A DNA stretch of 64,000 bases from assembly GCA_030220185.1 (NCBI GenBank), contig JASPKZ010007796.1, positions 124,001 to 188,000 of the forward strand, read 5' to 3'. This DNA comes from Diploptera punctata (Eukaryota > Arthropoda > Insecta > Blattodea > Blaberidae). This document shows, piece after piece, positions 30,691 through 41,364 of this stretch. Position numbers and translations under genes: made by a program. The number at the start of each line of letters is the position of its first letter. Position 1 is the stretch's first letter. The notes under the pieces are model-generated. The model was not told the DNA's origin. It ran no database searches and worked only from the letters and a program-made list of their open reading frames with translations.

Positions 30691-31345
30691 GTGATGATGG
30701 ATAAATTAATTTGAAAACAAAAAATAATGCTTGAACCAGAATTTGAACCCAAGACCTCTAGCATATAAAAGTCTAGAAGGTCCTTGACCAACAAGCCAAC
30801 TGTTGGCCTCACATACACATGTGTTAATCATAGAGGTAGACAATCATCCAGCTAATGTAGGATTCACACATGGTCAGCATGTCGGGTTCCCCAGCCGTTA
30901 TAGCTGGTTTTCTTGACCTGGAGCAGCTACTGAATGTAACTACCCAAATTCCTCATGAAGCTGGGTGGGCACAGGTCCCATACTGGCTGAAATTCCATGA
31001 TAAAATTTCTTCCCCCACAGAGCAAGTACTATAGCTCTGCACCAAGTCCAGACCCTGATGTTTTCACGAGTGTTGCCGATATGGATGTTCAGTGGGAGGG
31101 GCCGCTTTATGTATGCAGTTAGCAGACATACAGCTGACATCTCAGCAATTTCAAACCTTACTAGCGCGCTATAGCTGTGTCAAGAGCAGTGATTGGTTAG
31201 GGCAGACATTCACTCCCACTCAACCATTTCCTTATTGGCAGTAGAGGGCGAGTTCTCCCTTTACCCCTCGTATAACCTAAACTTCAGAGCTGGAGATCCA
31301 GCAGCTGGGGTGTAGCCTTAACCACTTGGCTATAGCAAGGGACCA
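30690..31345 (-). repeat. SINE family 4, interrupted copy
   Basis: Family-4 body pieces (TCTAGAAGGTCCTTGACCAA, ACACATGTGTTAATCATAGA, GGTCAGCATGTCGGGTTCCC) run to about 31050. The tRNA-head part (CTTAACCACTTGGCTATAGC) is at 31318-31340, with unrelated sequence of about 260 bp between. A tRNA-like scrap at 30725-30760 begins the stretch. Confidence 0.55.
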
Positions 31346-31429
31346 TATTGTTTTATATAATGAAAAAATTTAAAGATTTTTTTTTTAATTTGACAATTAT
31401 CTTATATCTAACTATTATATAAATCTTTA

Positions 31430-31790
31430 TTTATTTATATACAGAATTTCAATGTTTACACATCTTTCTGTGTCTAAAGTTTTATTTTTCTTCTCCATTC
31501 GTCTCTCTCCATCCAATCAATGTCCTCCAGTCCTCTTGCTCTCATTCCAGTTATTTCCTGCATCCACAAGTTTCGAGGTCCTCCTCTCCTCCTTCTTCCA
31601 GAAGGACACCATTCCAATGTTTTCCTGAGTAATCTTTCTTCTTGCATTCGTCATATGTGCCCATACCAATTTAATTGCTTATACCGTATATAATCTACTA
31701 TTGAATAACCAATATTCATTTTTTCTCTTATGACAGTATTTCCTATTTTGTCTAACTTTGAACATAAATCGTACACTATTTTATTTTATT
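31430..31790 (-). pseudogene. LINE 3'-end fragment
   Basis: The minus translation contains REKMNIGYSIVDYIRYKQLN, WYGHMTNAR and WKKEERRTSKLV, the K-x-L-x-W-x-GH to R-R tail of an RTE-like ORF. Several frameshifts are present. Confidence 0.6.
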
Positions 31791-31839
31791 CCATTTGACT
31801 TGTATAAAGTTCTAAAAAAAATTCCATACACATCAAGCG

Positions 31840-32115
31840 TAACCACCTGCCCTCACATCCATATGTGTCACCCAGGATAGGGGCATCATTTGGCCATATG
31901 TTGAGTCCTCCAGCTGGCAGCTATTACAGCTAGTCTTCTCAACTAGCAGCTTATGCATCATAGCTACCCAAATTCCTCATGATGCTGGATAACATCGGTT
32001 CCATTAACTACCCAAAATTCAATGAAAAAAGTTTCTTCCCTAAGGAACTCAAACCAATGCACATCCTGTAACTCTGTGCCAAGGCATAATGCCTTAGATC
32101 ACTTAACCACAGCGA
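31840..32115 (-). repeat. SINE family 4 copy
   Basis: TGCCCTCACATCCATATGTG, AGCTATTACAGCTAGTCTTC and a decayed head (CCTTAGATCACTTAACCACA at 32090). It is strongly diverged. Confidence 0.5.
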
Positions 32116-32204
32116 AGTACTGTATAACATGAAAGTATTTTTTTTATATGCATAGAGATATCAGCATGCAAACTGACAAAGGTAGTGGACAATGGAATAC
32201 TTAC

Positions 32205-32309
32205 AATTCCATCTTCATCCTTCACTTTTATATTTTTACTCTTGTAGTCTTCGATAACTTCTGCACCTTCCCATACTCTCTCAGGATGCCTAATCCACAC
32301 CCTTGCTCC
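32205..32309 (-). CDS. didum: Myosin V N-terminal exon (SH3-like region)
   Basis: A 35-codon, phase-0 exon: GARVWIRHPERVWEGAEVIE, then DYKSKNIKVKDEDGI. The pattern x-ARVWIxxPExVWxxAE matches the start of class V myosin heads, about ten residues after the initiator. The acceptor is TTGTTTCAG before GGAGCA and the donor is ATT followed by GTAAGT. The preceding exon should supply the initiator and roughly ten residues; I could not identify it in 32.3-64 kb. Confidence 0.95.
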
Positions 32310-32464
32310 CTGAAACAATACATAATAATCTTCATACATAATATATGGAGCACACATAAAAATGCACAAATTAAAGAAATTTAAGACAAAAGTATGAAAA
32401 TAAAACTATGAAGTTTTAACATTGTGGTATAATCTAATATGTTTCTTTTTTTTTATGTTGATCT

Positions 32465-32555
32465 TTAAAAGATGACCAAGATCGTAGGCTTTGGAGGTTT
32501 GGCACAGGAAGACGGCAGCAGCTGTAAAAACCCGAAGATAGGTAGATCTATAGAA
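32465..32555 (+). repeat. 5'-truncated LINE 3' end
   Basis: GATCGTAGGCTTTGGAGGTT, TGGCACAGGAAGACGGCAGC and GCTGTAAAAACCCGAAGATA are the last about 80 bp of the family inserted at 41538-42281. Confidence 0.75.
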
Positions 32556-32737
32556 TCCTTCATATTGTAAATTTTCTTTAGGTTATGAAATAGATAATGA
32601 TGAATCTAAATCACGAGGAAAGAATTTATATTTTATAATATTTTGACAATTTCTTCATATTAAATTTTTTTTGTATATTTAACCATCTACAAAATATTTA
32701 CAGTTTTCAGGTATTTTTCAACTAGAACAGACTTTCC

Positions 32738-33259
32738 TTTAAATATCTTGGATATTATCTCTGAATCTGGGATGAAAAGGATATCCCTGAAAAAATTACT
32801 AGTTTAATAAAAGTTTGGGAATTATTAATCAAGTTATGAAACCATCCCTTGTACAAAAAAAAAACACCAGATTGTGTTTATATAACACTTTGGCTAGACC
32901 AGTGTTGACCTATGGTAGTGAAGCATGGACAGTAAAAAGACAACATGAAAGCAGAATAACGGCTTGTGAAATGAGATTCATGCGCAGAACAGCGGGTTAC
33001 ACCAGATGGGATCGGAAAAGGAACACCGATATCTTAAAAGAATTGAAGACTACGCCAATTTTGGAATATATTAAACAGTACCAACTAAATTGGAAACACC
33101 ATCTTGAAAGAATGAGTTCAAATTGGATCCCCAAAGCTGTTTATAATTATACACCAAGAGGACGAAGATCACTGGGCCGTCCTATGAAACGCTAGAGGGA
33201 AAATTTTCTATAGGATCGTAACAGGCCTTGGCCTAATACTTGGAAGGAAGAAGAAGAAG
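32738..33259 (+). mobile_element. 5'-truncated LINE insertion
   Basis: Flanked by an 11-bp target duplication (32727-32737 and 33260-33270, ACAGACTTTCC). The plus frame from 32815 gives ARPVLTYGSEAWTVKRQHES, EMRFMRRTAGYTRWDRKRNT, LNWKHHLERM and GRRSLGRPMKR, the thumb and tail of an RTE-like reverse transcriptase ORF. The tail is (GAA)n. The 3' end sequence (CGTAACAGGCCTTGGCCTAA) resembles the LINE end at 41200-41335. Confidence 0.8.
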
Positions 33260-33484
33260 ACAGACTTTCCAAGAAAAAAAATCAATGTTAATGTAAATAA
33301 GAAAAAACATTAAACATGTAGAGTAAACTAAAGTTATCAGAAAAATAATTAACTGCTAATTTTCATCTTTACTGTGAACAATCTTAATTTCCATAACTGT
33401 CTTCCCCTTTCTCAAAAATCAATACTGCTTCTATATACTTATACATGTTACAGATCAGAACAATTAAAATTTTGAAATAATAGT

Positions 33485-33850
33485 CATTTGATTCATGGCA
33501 CTACCAGTGGTAATGTATGGAAGTGAGGCCTGGGTCCTAAAGTAAAAAGAAAAAAAGTAAAATTCAGGCAGCGGAAATGAGTTTTCTACAGGCTGTGAAA
33601 GGTTGTACAAGAGAAGAAAATATTTGAAATGAGAATATTAGAGAGAAACTAAAGTACAACCACTTCTTCAACAAATAGAAGAATATAGGAACAATTGGAT
33701 AGAGAATCTGCAAAGAATGACAGAGGATAAGATACCAATAAGGCATTGAAGTATAATCGTGGAGGACGAAGATCGGTGTGAAGACCAAGAAAATGCTGGA
33801 CTGAACAGATGTGAGATCGGAATAGGCAAAGAAGATGATGATGATATGAT
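33485..33850 (+). pseudogene. Decayed LINE 3'-end fragment
   Basis: ATGGAAGTGAGGCCTGGGTC (YGSEAWV-like), then EMSFLQAVKGCTREE-like sequence and a (GATGAT)n tail. It is a relative of the better preserved insertion at 43093-43479. Confidence 0.6.
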
Positions 33851-34049
33851 TCATGCATATGGAATGTAACCTTTAGTTTAATGTTAATTTGTGCAATTAA
33901 TTTTAAAATACAGTATCAGATTTATAATTGCTTACAGTTTTAAAAAAAGGCTTGTAGAAATGTTTTCTATTCAAAAGATACCAGTAAATCTCATATCATC
34001 GATGTTGCTCCAAAACCTGATAAACCCACCAGCAGATAATTTGAGAATT

Positions 34050-34205
34050 TGAGTCTTGTCAATTCAAATATTTGATCCTCAACACTGTGTGCAATACGAA
34101 ATCTTAATGAACAACATGCAATGTATTGCACATTTTTCATTAAGATTTAGGTATTGTACACAGTTAAAGATCTAGTATTTGAATTCATAAGACGAGAATT
34201 TATAT
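34050..34205. repeat. Small inverted repeat (MITE-like)
   Basis: Arms of about 55 bp (34060-34120 and 34130-34195) share TTCAAATATxxGATC, CACTGTGTGCAATAC/GTATTGTACACAGT and GAAATCTTAATGAA. No coding capacity. Confidence 0.5.
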
Positions 34206-34214
34206 AGTATCCTG

Positions 34215-35245
34215 CTGGAGTTTGGAATTCATAAAAAGTTAGACTTATACGAATGTGTTTAAATGGCACAAAGAGTAAGGTGCGTGTAGGCAAACAGTTT
34301 TCGGACACTTTTGAAATCCAGAATGGGTTCAAGCAAGGAGATGCACTATCTCCTCTACTATTTAATTTTGTACAAAAGCATGCCATTAAATCTTTAGAGG
34401 ATGAGGAAGGCTTACAACTCAATGGTATTAATAAGCTGTTAGTTTATGCTGATGATGTAGTACTATTGGCCGATAGCGAGGAGATACTAAAGGACAACAC
34501 GCACACACTACTGAGTAACACTAAGAAATTAGGACTGGAAGTAAATATCAATAAAACTAAATATATGGTCACATCTAGAAATACATTATATAATGGAAAT
34601 GGACAGCTAATGACAAATGAGGGAAATTTTGAGGAAGGGCTGAATTCAAATACCTAGGAACAATAATTACAAATAGGAATGAGATGCACAAAGAAATTAA
34701 ACATAGGCTCTTCATGTCCCAACTCCTTTCACAAAACGTAAAAATGAAAATATATAAAACTATTATTCTACCAGTTATATTATATGGGTGCGAAACATGG
34801 ACTCTTACTTTAAAGGAGGAAAGGAGATTACAAGTATTTGAGAATAAAATACTTAGGAAACATTTTTGGAATAAGGGAGATGAACAGACAGGTGAATGGA
34901 GAAGACTACATAACAATGAACTACATGGTCTTTATAGGAAGCCAGATATAATAAGAACAGTTAAGTCTCATAGACTGCGATGGGCAGGACATGTTGCACG
35001 TATGGGGAATGAAAGACTTGCATGGAAGCTTCTTGTAGGAAAGCCAGAGGGAAAACTCCCAGTTGGTAGACCGAGAATGAGGTGGGAGAATAACATTAAC
35101 TATGATTTGAGGGAAGTAGATTATACAGGGAAAGATTGGAAAGCATTAGCTCAGGATAGGGATGTATGGAGAGCTTATGTCTGCGCGGCCATGAACCTAC
35201 AGGTTCGATAGTGCCAGTAAGTGAGTAAAGTAAGTAAGATGCAAA
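34215..35245 (+). pseudogene. RTE-1 LINE, 5'-truncated copy
   Basis: The plus strand encodes FKQGDALSPLLFNF (fingers/palm), NKLLVYADDVVLLADSEEIL (YADD catalytic box), NINKTKYMVTSRN, ILPVILYGCETWTLTLKEER and RLRWAGHVARMGNERLAWKL. It ends GRPRMRWENNINYDLREVDY, DWKALAQDRDVWRAYV and a stop. Two frameshifts (near 34635 and 34700) break the frame. The 3' end is a GTAAGT-type short tandem tail. It is one of the most complete of about eight RTE-1 copies in the window. Confidence 0.85.
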
Positions 35246-35369
35246 ATTTGAAATTTAGCTGCTGGCAGAGTTATGAGGTTTTTGAGTAACAGCAACGATA
35301 AGTATCTCTGTTTCATTCCTCATGTAAGCAACAAGAGAATTAACAGCAATTATCCAATTTAAGAAAGAA

Positions 35370-35560
35370 AAATAAATGTTTGAACCCCCCGAACCCTTAG
35401 TTCTACGTACTAGTGTGCTGTCCATTATATCATTCAAACAATGATACAAACATTAACATTTCTTTCATATGTATCATCGTTTGAATGGTGTAATGGACAG
35501 CACACTAGTATGTAGAACTAGAGGTCCAGGGTTCAAATATTAATTTTTCTTTCTTAAATT
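35370..35560. repeat. Head-to-head tRNA-like SINE pair
   Basis: GAACTAGAGGTCCAGGGTTC on plus (35513 onward) and its complement at about 35385-35405 flank a palindrome centred near 35465 through GATACAAACATTAACATTTC/ATGTATCATCGTTTGAATGG. These heads match the fragments at 13270-13374 and 13915-14035. Confidence 0.55.
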
Positions 35561-35564
35561 AGAT

Positions 35565-36175
35565 TCTATCCAGGATTGGAAAATGTTAATTCAAATAAAA
35601 ACATTGAGAAAGGCAATTATCCTCTTAAAACAGACAAGCAACATAAACCAGAATCTGGAAAGACAGCAGTTAATCAATACATGCCCCACATGTAACATCA
35701 ACTGACTAATTGACCTAGTGGAGGCAACTTGACAATTAATCAAAAGCCAAAAATTGCCAATTCTTTAATAGGAGGCAACAAGATTAATTATATAATTCCA
35801 CATCCAACCATTGAAAAACAATGTATTAATACCTGTATTGTGGTAATCCTCTCTATATAAACACTAATTAGAGGTTAAATTCCTCTTTTAACTTTCTTTA
35901 ATTTCATGACTACTTAAATATGTTCACTAAATAATAAGAAATAGTTAACATTGACATTGAAGTCAAGAAAAACTTAATAAATTAGTAAATAATAAACAAA
36001 GTAAAAGCTACATACATTATCATCCATAAAAATTGCAAAAATTTTCTTTAAATATGTCATGACTGCTATAGATACAATAAAATAAATGAATAAGTCGTGT
36101 ATTATTGTTGTTCATTCAATTGTTTTTTTAGAAACCAAGGTTACATTTCTTAAATTATGATTTACCTATAACATA
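35565..36175. other. Nothing recognised
   Basis: AT-rich non-coding sequence without frames, tRNA-like boxes or repeats found elsewhere in the window. Confidence 0.45.
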
Positions 36176-36179
36176 AATT

Positions 36180-36600
36180 AAGTTAAAATATACCCTTCTT
36201 AGGTAAAATCCCTCATCCTGAACTTATAAAAATATGTAATCTTTATGCCTGTAGGCCTTTCAGAACATCCGTTCCATCTTCAGCAGGTCCCTCTTCGCTA
36301 CAACATCCAATATGATGGTAGGCCTTTCAGAACATCCGTTCCATCTTCAGCAGGTCCCTCTTCGCTACAACATCCAATATGATGGTAGGCCTTTCAGAAC
36401 ATCCGTTCCATCTTCAGCAGGTCCCTCTTCGCTACAACATCCAATATGATGGTTGTAGCGAAGAGGGACCTGCTGAAGATGGAACGGATGTTCTGAAAGG
36501 CCTACAGGCATAAAGATTACATATTTTATAAGTTGAGGACGACGGATTTTACCTAAGAAGGTATATTTTAACTTATTTTATTTTATGACTCTCCACCTCA
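36180..36600. mobile_element. Foldback element with triplicated left arm
   Basis: Outer arms (AAGTTAAAATATACCCTTCT TAGGTAAAAT at 36180-36210, inverse at 36548-36575) enclose inner arms. The left inner arm is present three times as a perfect 67-bp tandem repeat (36252-36452); the right arm (36453-36515) is single. The core CTGAAGA, TG, GAAC/GTTC, GAAAG is at 36473-36498 on plus. The outer sequence with GACGACGGAT also occurs at 19445-19505. Confidence 0.75.
36252..36452. repeat. 67-bp tandem triplication
   Basis: Three units of exactly 67 bp starting at 36252, 36319 and 36386, each TAGGCCTTTCAGAACATCCG through CCAATATGATGG. I see no differences between units. Each unit contains the reverse complement of the hammerhead-like core. 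Confidence 0.9.
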
Positions 36601-36649
36601 ACGGTTTTAACAATGAATTTTATTAGTATTGATGTTTTACCTAATAAAT

Positions 36650-36830
36650 AGTTTGGTCTGCCGACATCTTACCTTATATTTGGTTGTTTCTTGTGAGACA
36701 GTCTGTACCAACTGAAGATGAAGCAAAGATGCTTTGAAACATGTCTTACAAGAAACAACCAAATACGAGATAATATAAGGCCACCAAACTTATTTAATAA
36801 GTAGAATCTCATGTTATTTTCTTAATATAT
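36650..36830. mobile_element. Short foldback with hammerhead-like core
   Basis: Arms pair through TATTTGGTTGTTTCTTGT and GAGACA/TGTCTT. The core CTGAAGA, TG, AAGCA/TGCTT, GAAAC is at 36712-36740, with CCAAATACGAGATAA (decayed TGAGGT block) and ATCTCATGTTATTTTC as the terminal block. Confidence 0.7.
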
Positions 36831-36977
36831 TTTCATAATATATTTTACCTATTTATATATAAATAAAATCCTATCACAAAACATCAAATTTAACAGCGGA
36901 ACGTAAGAGGTCCACATGAACCTCATCACCAAATTCTCTTATTTACTGCTTCTGAAATTAAATTCGTTACTTAACAT

Positions 36978-37925
36978 GTCACTATCTCCTCTACTATTTA
37001 ATTTTGTACTAGAGCATGCCATTAAATCTTTAGGGAATGAGGAAGGCTTACAACTCAATGGTATTAATAAGCTGTTAGTTTATGTTGATGATGTAGTGCT
37101 ACTGGCCAATAGTGAGGATATACTAAAGGACATCGCGCACACACTATTGAGTAACACTAAGAAATTAGGACTGGAAGTAAATATCAATAAAACTAAATAT
37201 ATGGTCACACGTAGAAATTCATTATGTAATGGAAATAGACAGCTAATGACAAATGAGGGAAATTTTGAGGAAGGGCTGAATTAAAATACCTAGGTACAAT
37301 AATCACAAATAGGAATGAGATGCACAAAGAAATTAAACATAGGCTCAATTCTGGAAATGAGTGCTATTATGCATTGCAGAGACTCTTAATGTCCCAACTC
37401 CTTTCAAAAAATGTTAAACTGAAAATATATAAAACTATTATTCTACCAGTAATATTATATGGATGCGAAACATGGACTCTTACTTTAAGGGAGGAAAGGT
37501 GATTACAAGTATTTGAGAATAAAGTACTTAGGAAAATTTTTGGACCAAAGAGAGACGAAGACAGGTGAATGGAGAAGACTACATAACAATGAACTACATG
37601 GTCTTTATAGGAAGCCAGATATAATAAGAACAGTCAAGTCTCGTAGACTGCGATGGGCAGGACATGTTGCGCGTATGGGGAATGAAAGACTTGCATGGAA
37701 GCTTCTTGTAGAAAAGCCGGAGGGAAAACGCCCAGTTGGTAGACCAAGAATGAGGTGGGCGAACAACATTAACTATGATTTGAGGGAAGTATATTATACA
37801 GGGAATGATTGGAAAGCGTTAGCTCAGGATAGGGATGTATGGAGAGCTTATGTCCGCGCGGAAACGAACCTACGGGTTCGATAGTGTCAGTGAGTAAGTG
37901 AGTAAGTAAGTAAGTAAGTAATTAT
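36978..37925 (+). pseudogene. RTE-1 LINE, 5'-truncated copy
   Basis: It starts at LSPLLFNFVLEHAIKSLGNE, then NKLLVYVDDVVLLANSEDIL (catalytic box VDD instead of ADD). It continues with ILPVILYGCETWTLTLREER, RLRWAGHVARMGNERLAWKL and GRPRMRWANNINYDLREVYY to a stop and a (GTAA)n tail. Frameshifts lie near 37282 and 37500-37560. It is a close sister of 34215-35245. Confidence 0.85.
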
Positions 37926-37929
37926 AGTG

Positions 37930-38920
37930 ATATAAGTATAATAAATGTTCTGAAGGCAGAAGAGGAGTGAGAGTCCCTACAGTGGATGAAGCGGAAGGAG
38001 CAATCCACCGGTAGATCAGACTCATAAGTAGAGTCCGGATGTTAGGCACTTAAAAAATCCAAAATAGGCTCTTACAAAAAAATGGACTACAGCATAACTT
38101 TTTACAGTCTTACACTAAGAATGTAAACATATGCTATCAATAGCATGGGAAGATATTCGAGATGCTTTTGGAATTTGTTTTGCCTTTTTACAAAGAGCAG
38201 AACACTCTTTGTCACTCAGGAATGTTTGTATTTAAAAAAATCCAAAATAGGCAGGCAAAAAGACACTAACAATCATTAATATAGGCACTAAAGATTCAAA
38301 ATAGGCTCTTACAAAAAATGGACTACAACATAACTTTTTACAGTTACACTAAGAATGTAAACATATGCTATCAATAGCATGGGAAGATATCAGAGATGCT
38401 TTTGGAATTTGTTTTGCCTTTTTATAAAGAGCAGAACCCTCTTTGTCACTCAGCAATGTTTGTATTGAAAAGAAGCAAAGAACTTTTCTCCAAGCCTTAG
38501 AGCCGGAGCATAATACAATGCAACATAGATTAGGATTATTTCGCTTAAGGGGAATGAATGATATGGAAAAATACAATATTTACCTAACGGGAGTGCATTG
38601 AGGGGAAAGGTTATTGCCACCCTTATCCTAAAATATTCTAAGGGAATTTATAAAAAAAAAGAACACTTGAAAACTTCTATGAAATGATTTGTGCCATGAA
38701 GTTTGTCCATTTCAATTGATTTCATTGAAATACTGAGTTAATTTCGAGAAAAAATTGCAAATAGGCATTTGTAGGCATTATAAGCTGAAATAGGCATTTA
38801 TAGGCAAAATGAACTTCATGGAAAACAACTCTAGGGTCGTTGGTATGAACTTATATGAAGTCACTTTTACAATATCTATAATAAATAACTGTAGGCATTT
38901 TCCCTAATATCATAAGCTAT
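37930..38920. repeat. 239-bp tandem duplication and TAGGCA-rich tract
   Basis: 38043-38281 is repeated from 38282 to about 38475 (AAAATAGGCTCTTACAAAAA, ATGTAAACATATGCTATCAA, GAGATGCTTTTGGAATTTGT). The second copy extends into a minus-strand frame (38349-38576) of unknown product. TAGGCA occurs many times between 38040 and 38900, with close spacing at 38755-38815. This resembles subterminal repeats of hAT-type transposons, which is only a guess. Confidence 0.45.
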
Positions 38921-38924
38921 GGTG

Positions 38925-39190
38925 GAAGCAACTTATCTAGGGGGAGGAAACCCTGAAATCAAGTAACCCGGTCCTCCAGATTGGGGTTTGGTGTGTGGCT
39001 GACAACCTACCCTGTAGAAAACTTACCATTAGGAAGCCTAAATGGTCTCGTAAGAACAACTCTACCGGACGACCACAGCAAATAAAAAGGATTAATGATT
39101 TTAACTGTGCGACATGGAACATATGTTCTTTACACAAACCCCGTGTTGAGTTATTTAAACAAATTCTACTAATGCCGATATTTCATACTT
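38925..39190 (+). pseudogene. LINE 5'-end fragment (endonuclease start)
   Basis: Untranslated-type sequence (ACCCGGTCCTCCAGATTGGG, TGACAACCTACCCTGTAGAA) leads into DFNCATWNICSLHKPRVELF, the first strand of an apurinic-type LINE endonuclease (ATWN..S). It stops after about 15 more codons, so only the element's beginning is present. Confidence 0.65.
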
Positions 39191-39194
39191 GACT

Positions 39195-40105
39195 AAATAC
39201 TCCTTTTAGAGTCAAATACTTAACTCCTTGCAATTCATAAGGAGTAAGCAACAAGGCTTGTGGAATGCCAGTACATGGAAATTGAAAACAATTAAACTAA
39301 AGGTAAACAACATTTACACATTCAAGGTGAATGTCAATCAAATATGTTGAACAATAGATACATTACATCTTAAACAATCATGTAAGAAAAAAATACTGAC
39401 GATAAAAAAAATTGACGTAAACTAACTTGCCATTTCCTAACCTAAGAAAACAATTTACATGCATATTATTTATTCCCAAATGCTAAAAAAAATGGGCGTA
39501 AACCAATTTCCCATTTCTTAACCTAACAAAACAATTTACATGGATATTATTTAATAAACTAATTTTACGTACACTAACTCTAAATATGGTTCGAAATTAT
39601 TTTCAAATGTTGGTCACTCCGATTTGAGAGCCACCTAGAGGATATTACATGAAACATTTCCGCATCTCTAGAACCCAATGCACAATATTGGCATAATTTA
39701 TAAATATATAAAAATCGTACCGGTAATAAATGTTTATAAAATGGTTCCAAAATGTTTAAAATAGTACGAAACATTATATATGGTTGAAAAATGCTTAGTG
39801 CATCAATGGCATAAGAATGTTAAGTGTAAAATTGTGTGCACCCATTTCTGGACCTCAGCCATTACTGATGCAAAATTACAATTATAAAACATTCTAATTC
39901 CTACAAAGATTAAGGGTGTTAACTATTCACTAGGATTCCTGTAGAACTCAGTAAATAATCAACTACAAATAATAAATAAGAATATTGCTAAATGCCTTCT
40001 TAAAAGGAATCTTTGACCTCTAATTAAGTAAAATTCTAACAAAATCAAACAGAGATACAGATACTTTATCAACATCTCCAAAGTATACGTTTGGATGAAA
40101 ATGGG
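39195..40105. other. Nothing recognised
   Basis: Includes two repeats of AACTAATTTGCCATTTCCTAACCT-like sequence (39420-39450 and 39500-39535) but no gene, tRNA box or known repeat. Confidence 0.4.
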
Positions 40106-40109
40106 AAAA

Positions 40110-40800
40110 CAGTAACTCGCTGGCACAATTGAACCCGTAAGTTCATGGCCGCACGGACATAAGCTCTCCATACATCCCTATCCTATGCTAATGTTTTCTA
40201 ATCATCCCCAGTATAAACTACTTCCTTCAAATTATGGTTAATGTTATTCTCCCACCTCATTCTACCTACTGGGCGTTCCCCTCTAGCTTTCCTATAAGAG
40301 CTACCTACTGAGCGTTCCCCTCTAGTTTTCCTATAAGAGCTAACCTCTTTCATTCCTCATTCGTGCCATATGTCCTGCCCCTCACAGTCTCCGACACTTA
40401 ACTGTTCTTATTAGAAATGGCTTCGTATAAAGACCATGTACGCCACTGTTATGAAAGTCTTCTCCATTCACCTGTTCGTTCATCCCTCTTTGGGCCAAAG
40501 ATTTTCCTAAGAACTTTATTCTCAAATAATATTTTCCTCCCTTAAAGTAAGAGTCCATGTTTCGCATCATATAATGTAACTGGTAGAATAATAGTTTTAT
40601 ATATTTTCAGTTTAACGCGTTTTTGGAGAGCAGTTGGGATAAGAGTTCCCGTAATGCATAATAGCACACATTTCCAGAATTGAGCCTATGTTTAATATGT
40701 TTGTGCACATCGTTCCTATTTGTGATTATTGTTCCTAGTTATTTGAATTCAGCCACTTCTTCAATATGTCCCACATTATTAACTGATTCTATAACGCATT
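40110..40800 (-). pseudogene. RTE-1 LINE, decayed copy
   Basis: The minus strand matches the RTE-1 tail: complements of GTAAGTTCATGGCCGCACGG and GACATAAGCTCTCCATACAT at the 3' end, then RTVKCRRL and GVHGLYTKPFLIRTVK, then the YGCETW region near 40560. A duplicated stretch CTACTGAGCGTTCCCCTCTA (40280-40330) and several frameshifts are present. Confidence 0.75.
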
Positions 40801-41199
40801 TCTATGTGTGAACACATATTTAAAAATCAGAAAAAACACTTATTAAAAATAATTTGAACACTTACTGTAAAAAACATTTCCTTATACGGCTTCTGTAAAC
40901 TTCTTTCCATGTCTTTTTTATACACACAGAAAGATCCACTTGAATATTAGAGCTCCAACTTAAGAAAGACCAATAGCATAAATTGGTGGAAATCAAATAT
41001 GTCTTCGTGTTGAACTTACAGTTCGCAAAGAAAACTTCTTTTGAATGAGGGACAATGTACTATTTTAGCTACTGTCTCCAAAAGCGATATCTTATATCTT
41101 GACAATCAGAAAAAGGAAAGCATGAGTAGTCGAGACTACCTGCTATTCGGATGATCGCTTCAATTGTCTGTAATTTAAACATGTCAACGAATGTCATCT

Positions 41200-41340
41200 C
41201 GCAGAATTCCAAAAGCCATGCTTCGTTACTGCCCCCAAGACAAAAGATCACTGGGACATCCAAAAAAGCGCTGGATGGAAAATTCGTCTTTGAGACCGTA
41301 ACAGGCCACATGGCCTAATACTTGCATGGATGATGATTAA
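41200..41340 (+). repeat. LINE 3' end
   Basis: TTACTGCCCCCAAGACAAAA, TCACTGGGACATCCAAAAAA and GACCGTAACAGGCCACATGG end in GGATGATGATT. These are the same 3' sequences seen complemented at 11305-11475 and 14070-14190. The encoded tail (SLGHPKKRWMENSS) is the GRP..RW motif of RTE-like ORFs. Confidence 0.65.
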
Positions 41341-41364
41341 ACATATGTGTACAATTAAATTATT

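Noticed and set aside
30940..31140. Minus-strand 66-codon frame
   Set aside because: It spans the junction of a SINE body and unrelated sequence; no motif or conservation.
36252..36452. CRISPR-like array of regular repeats
   Set aside because: The units are contiguous 67-bp tandem copies without spacers, in an animal genome.
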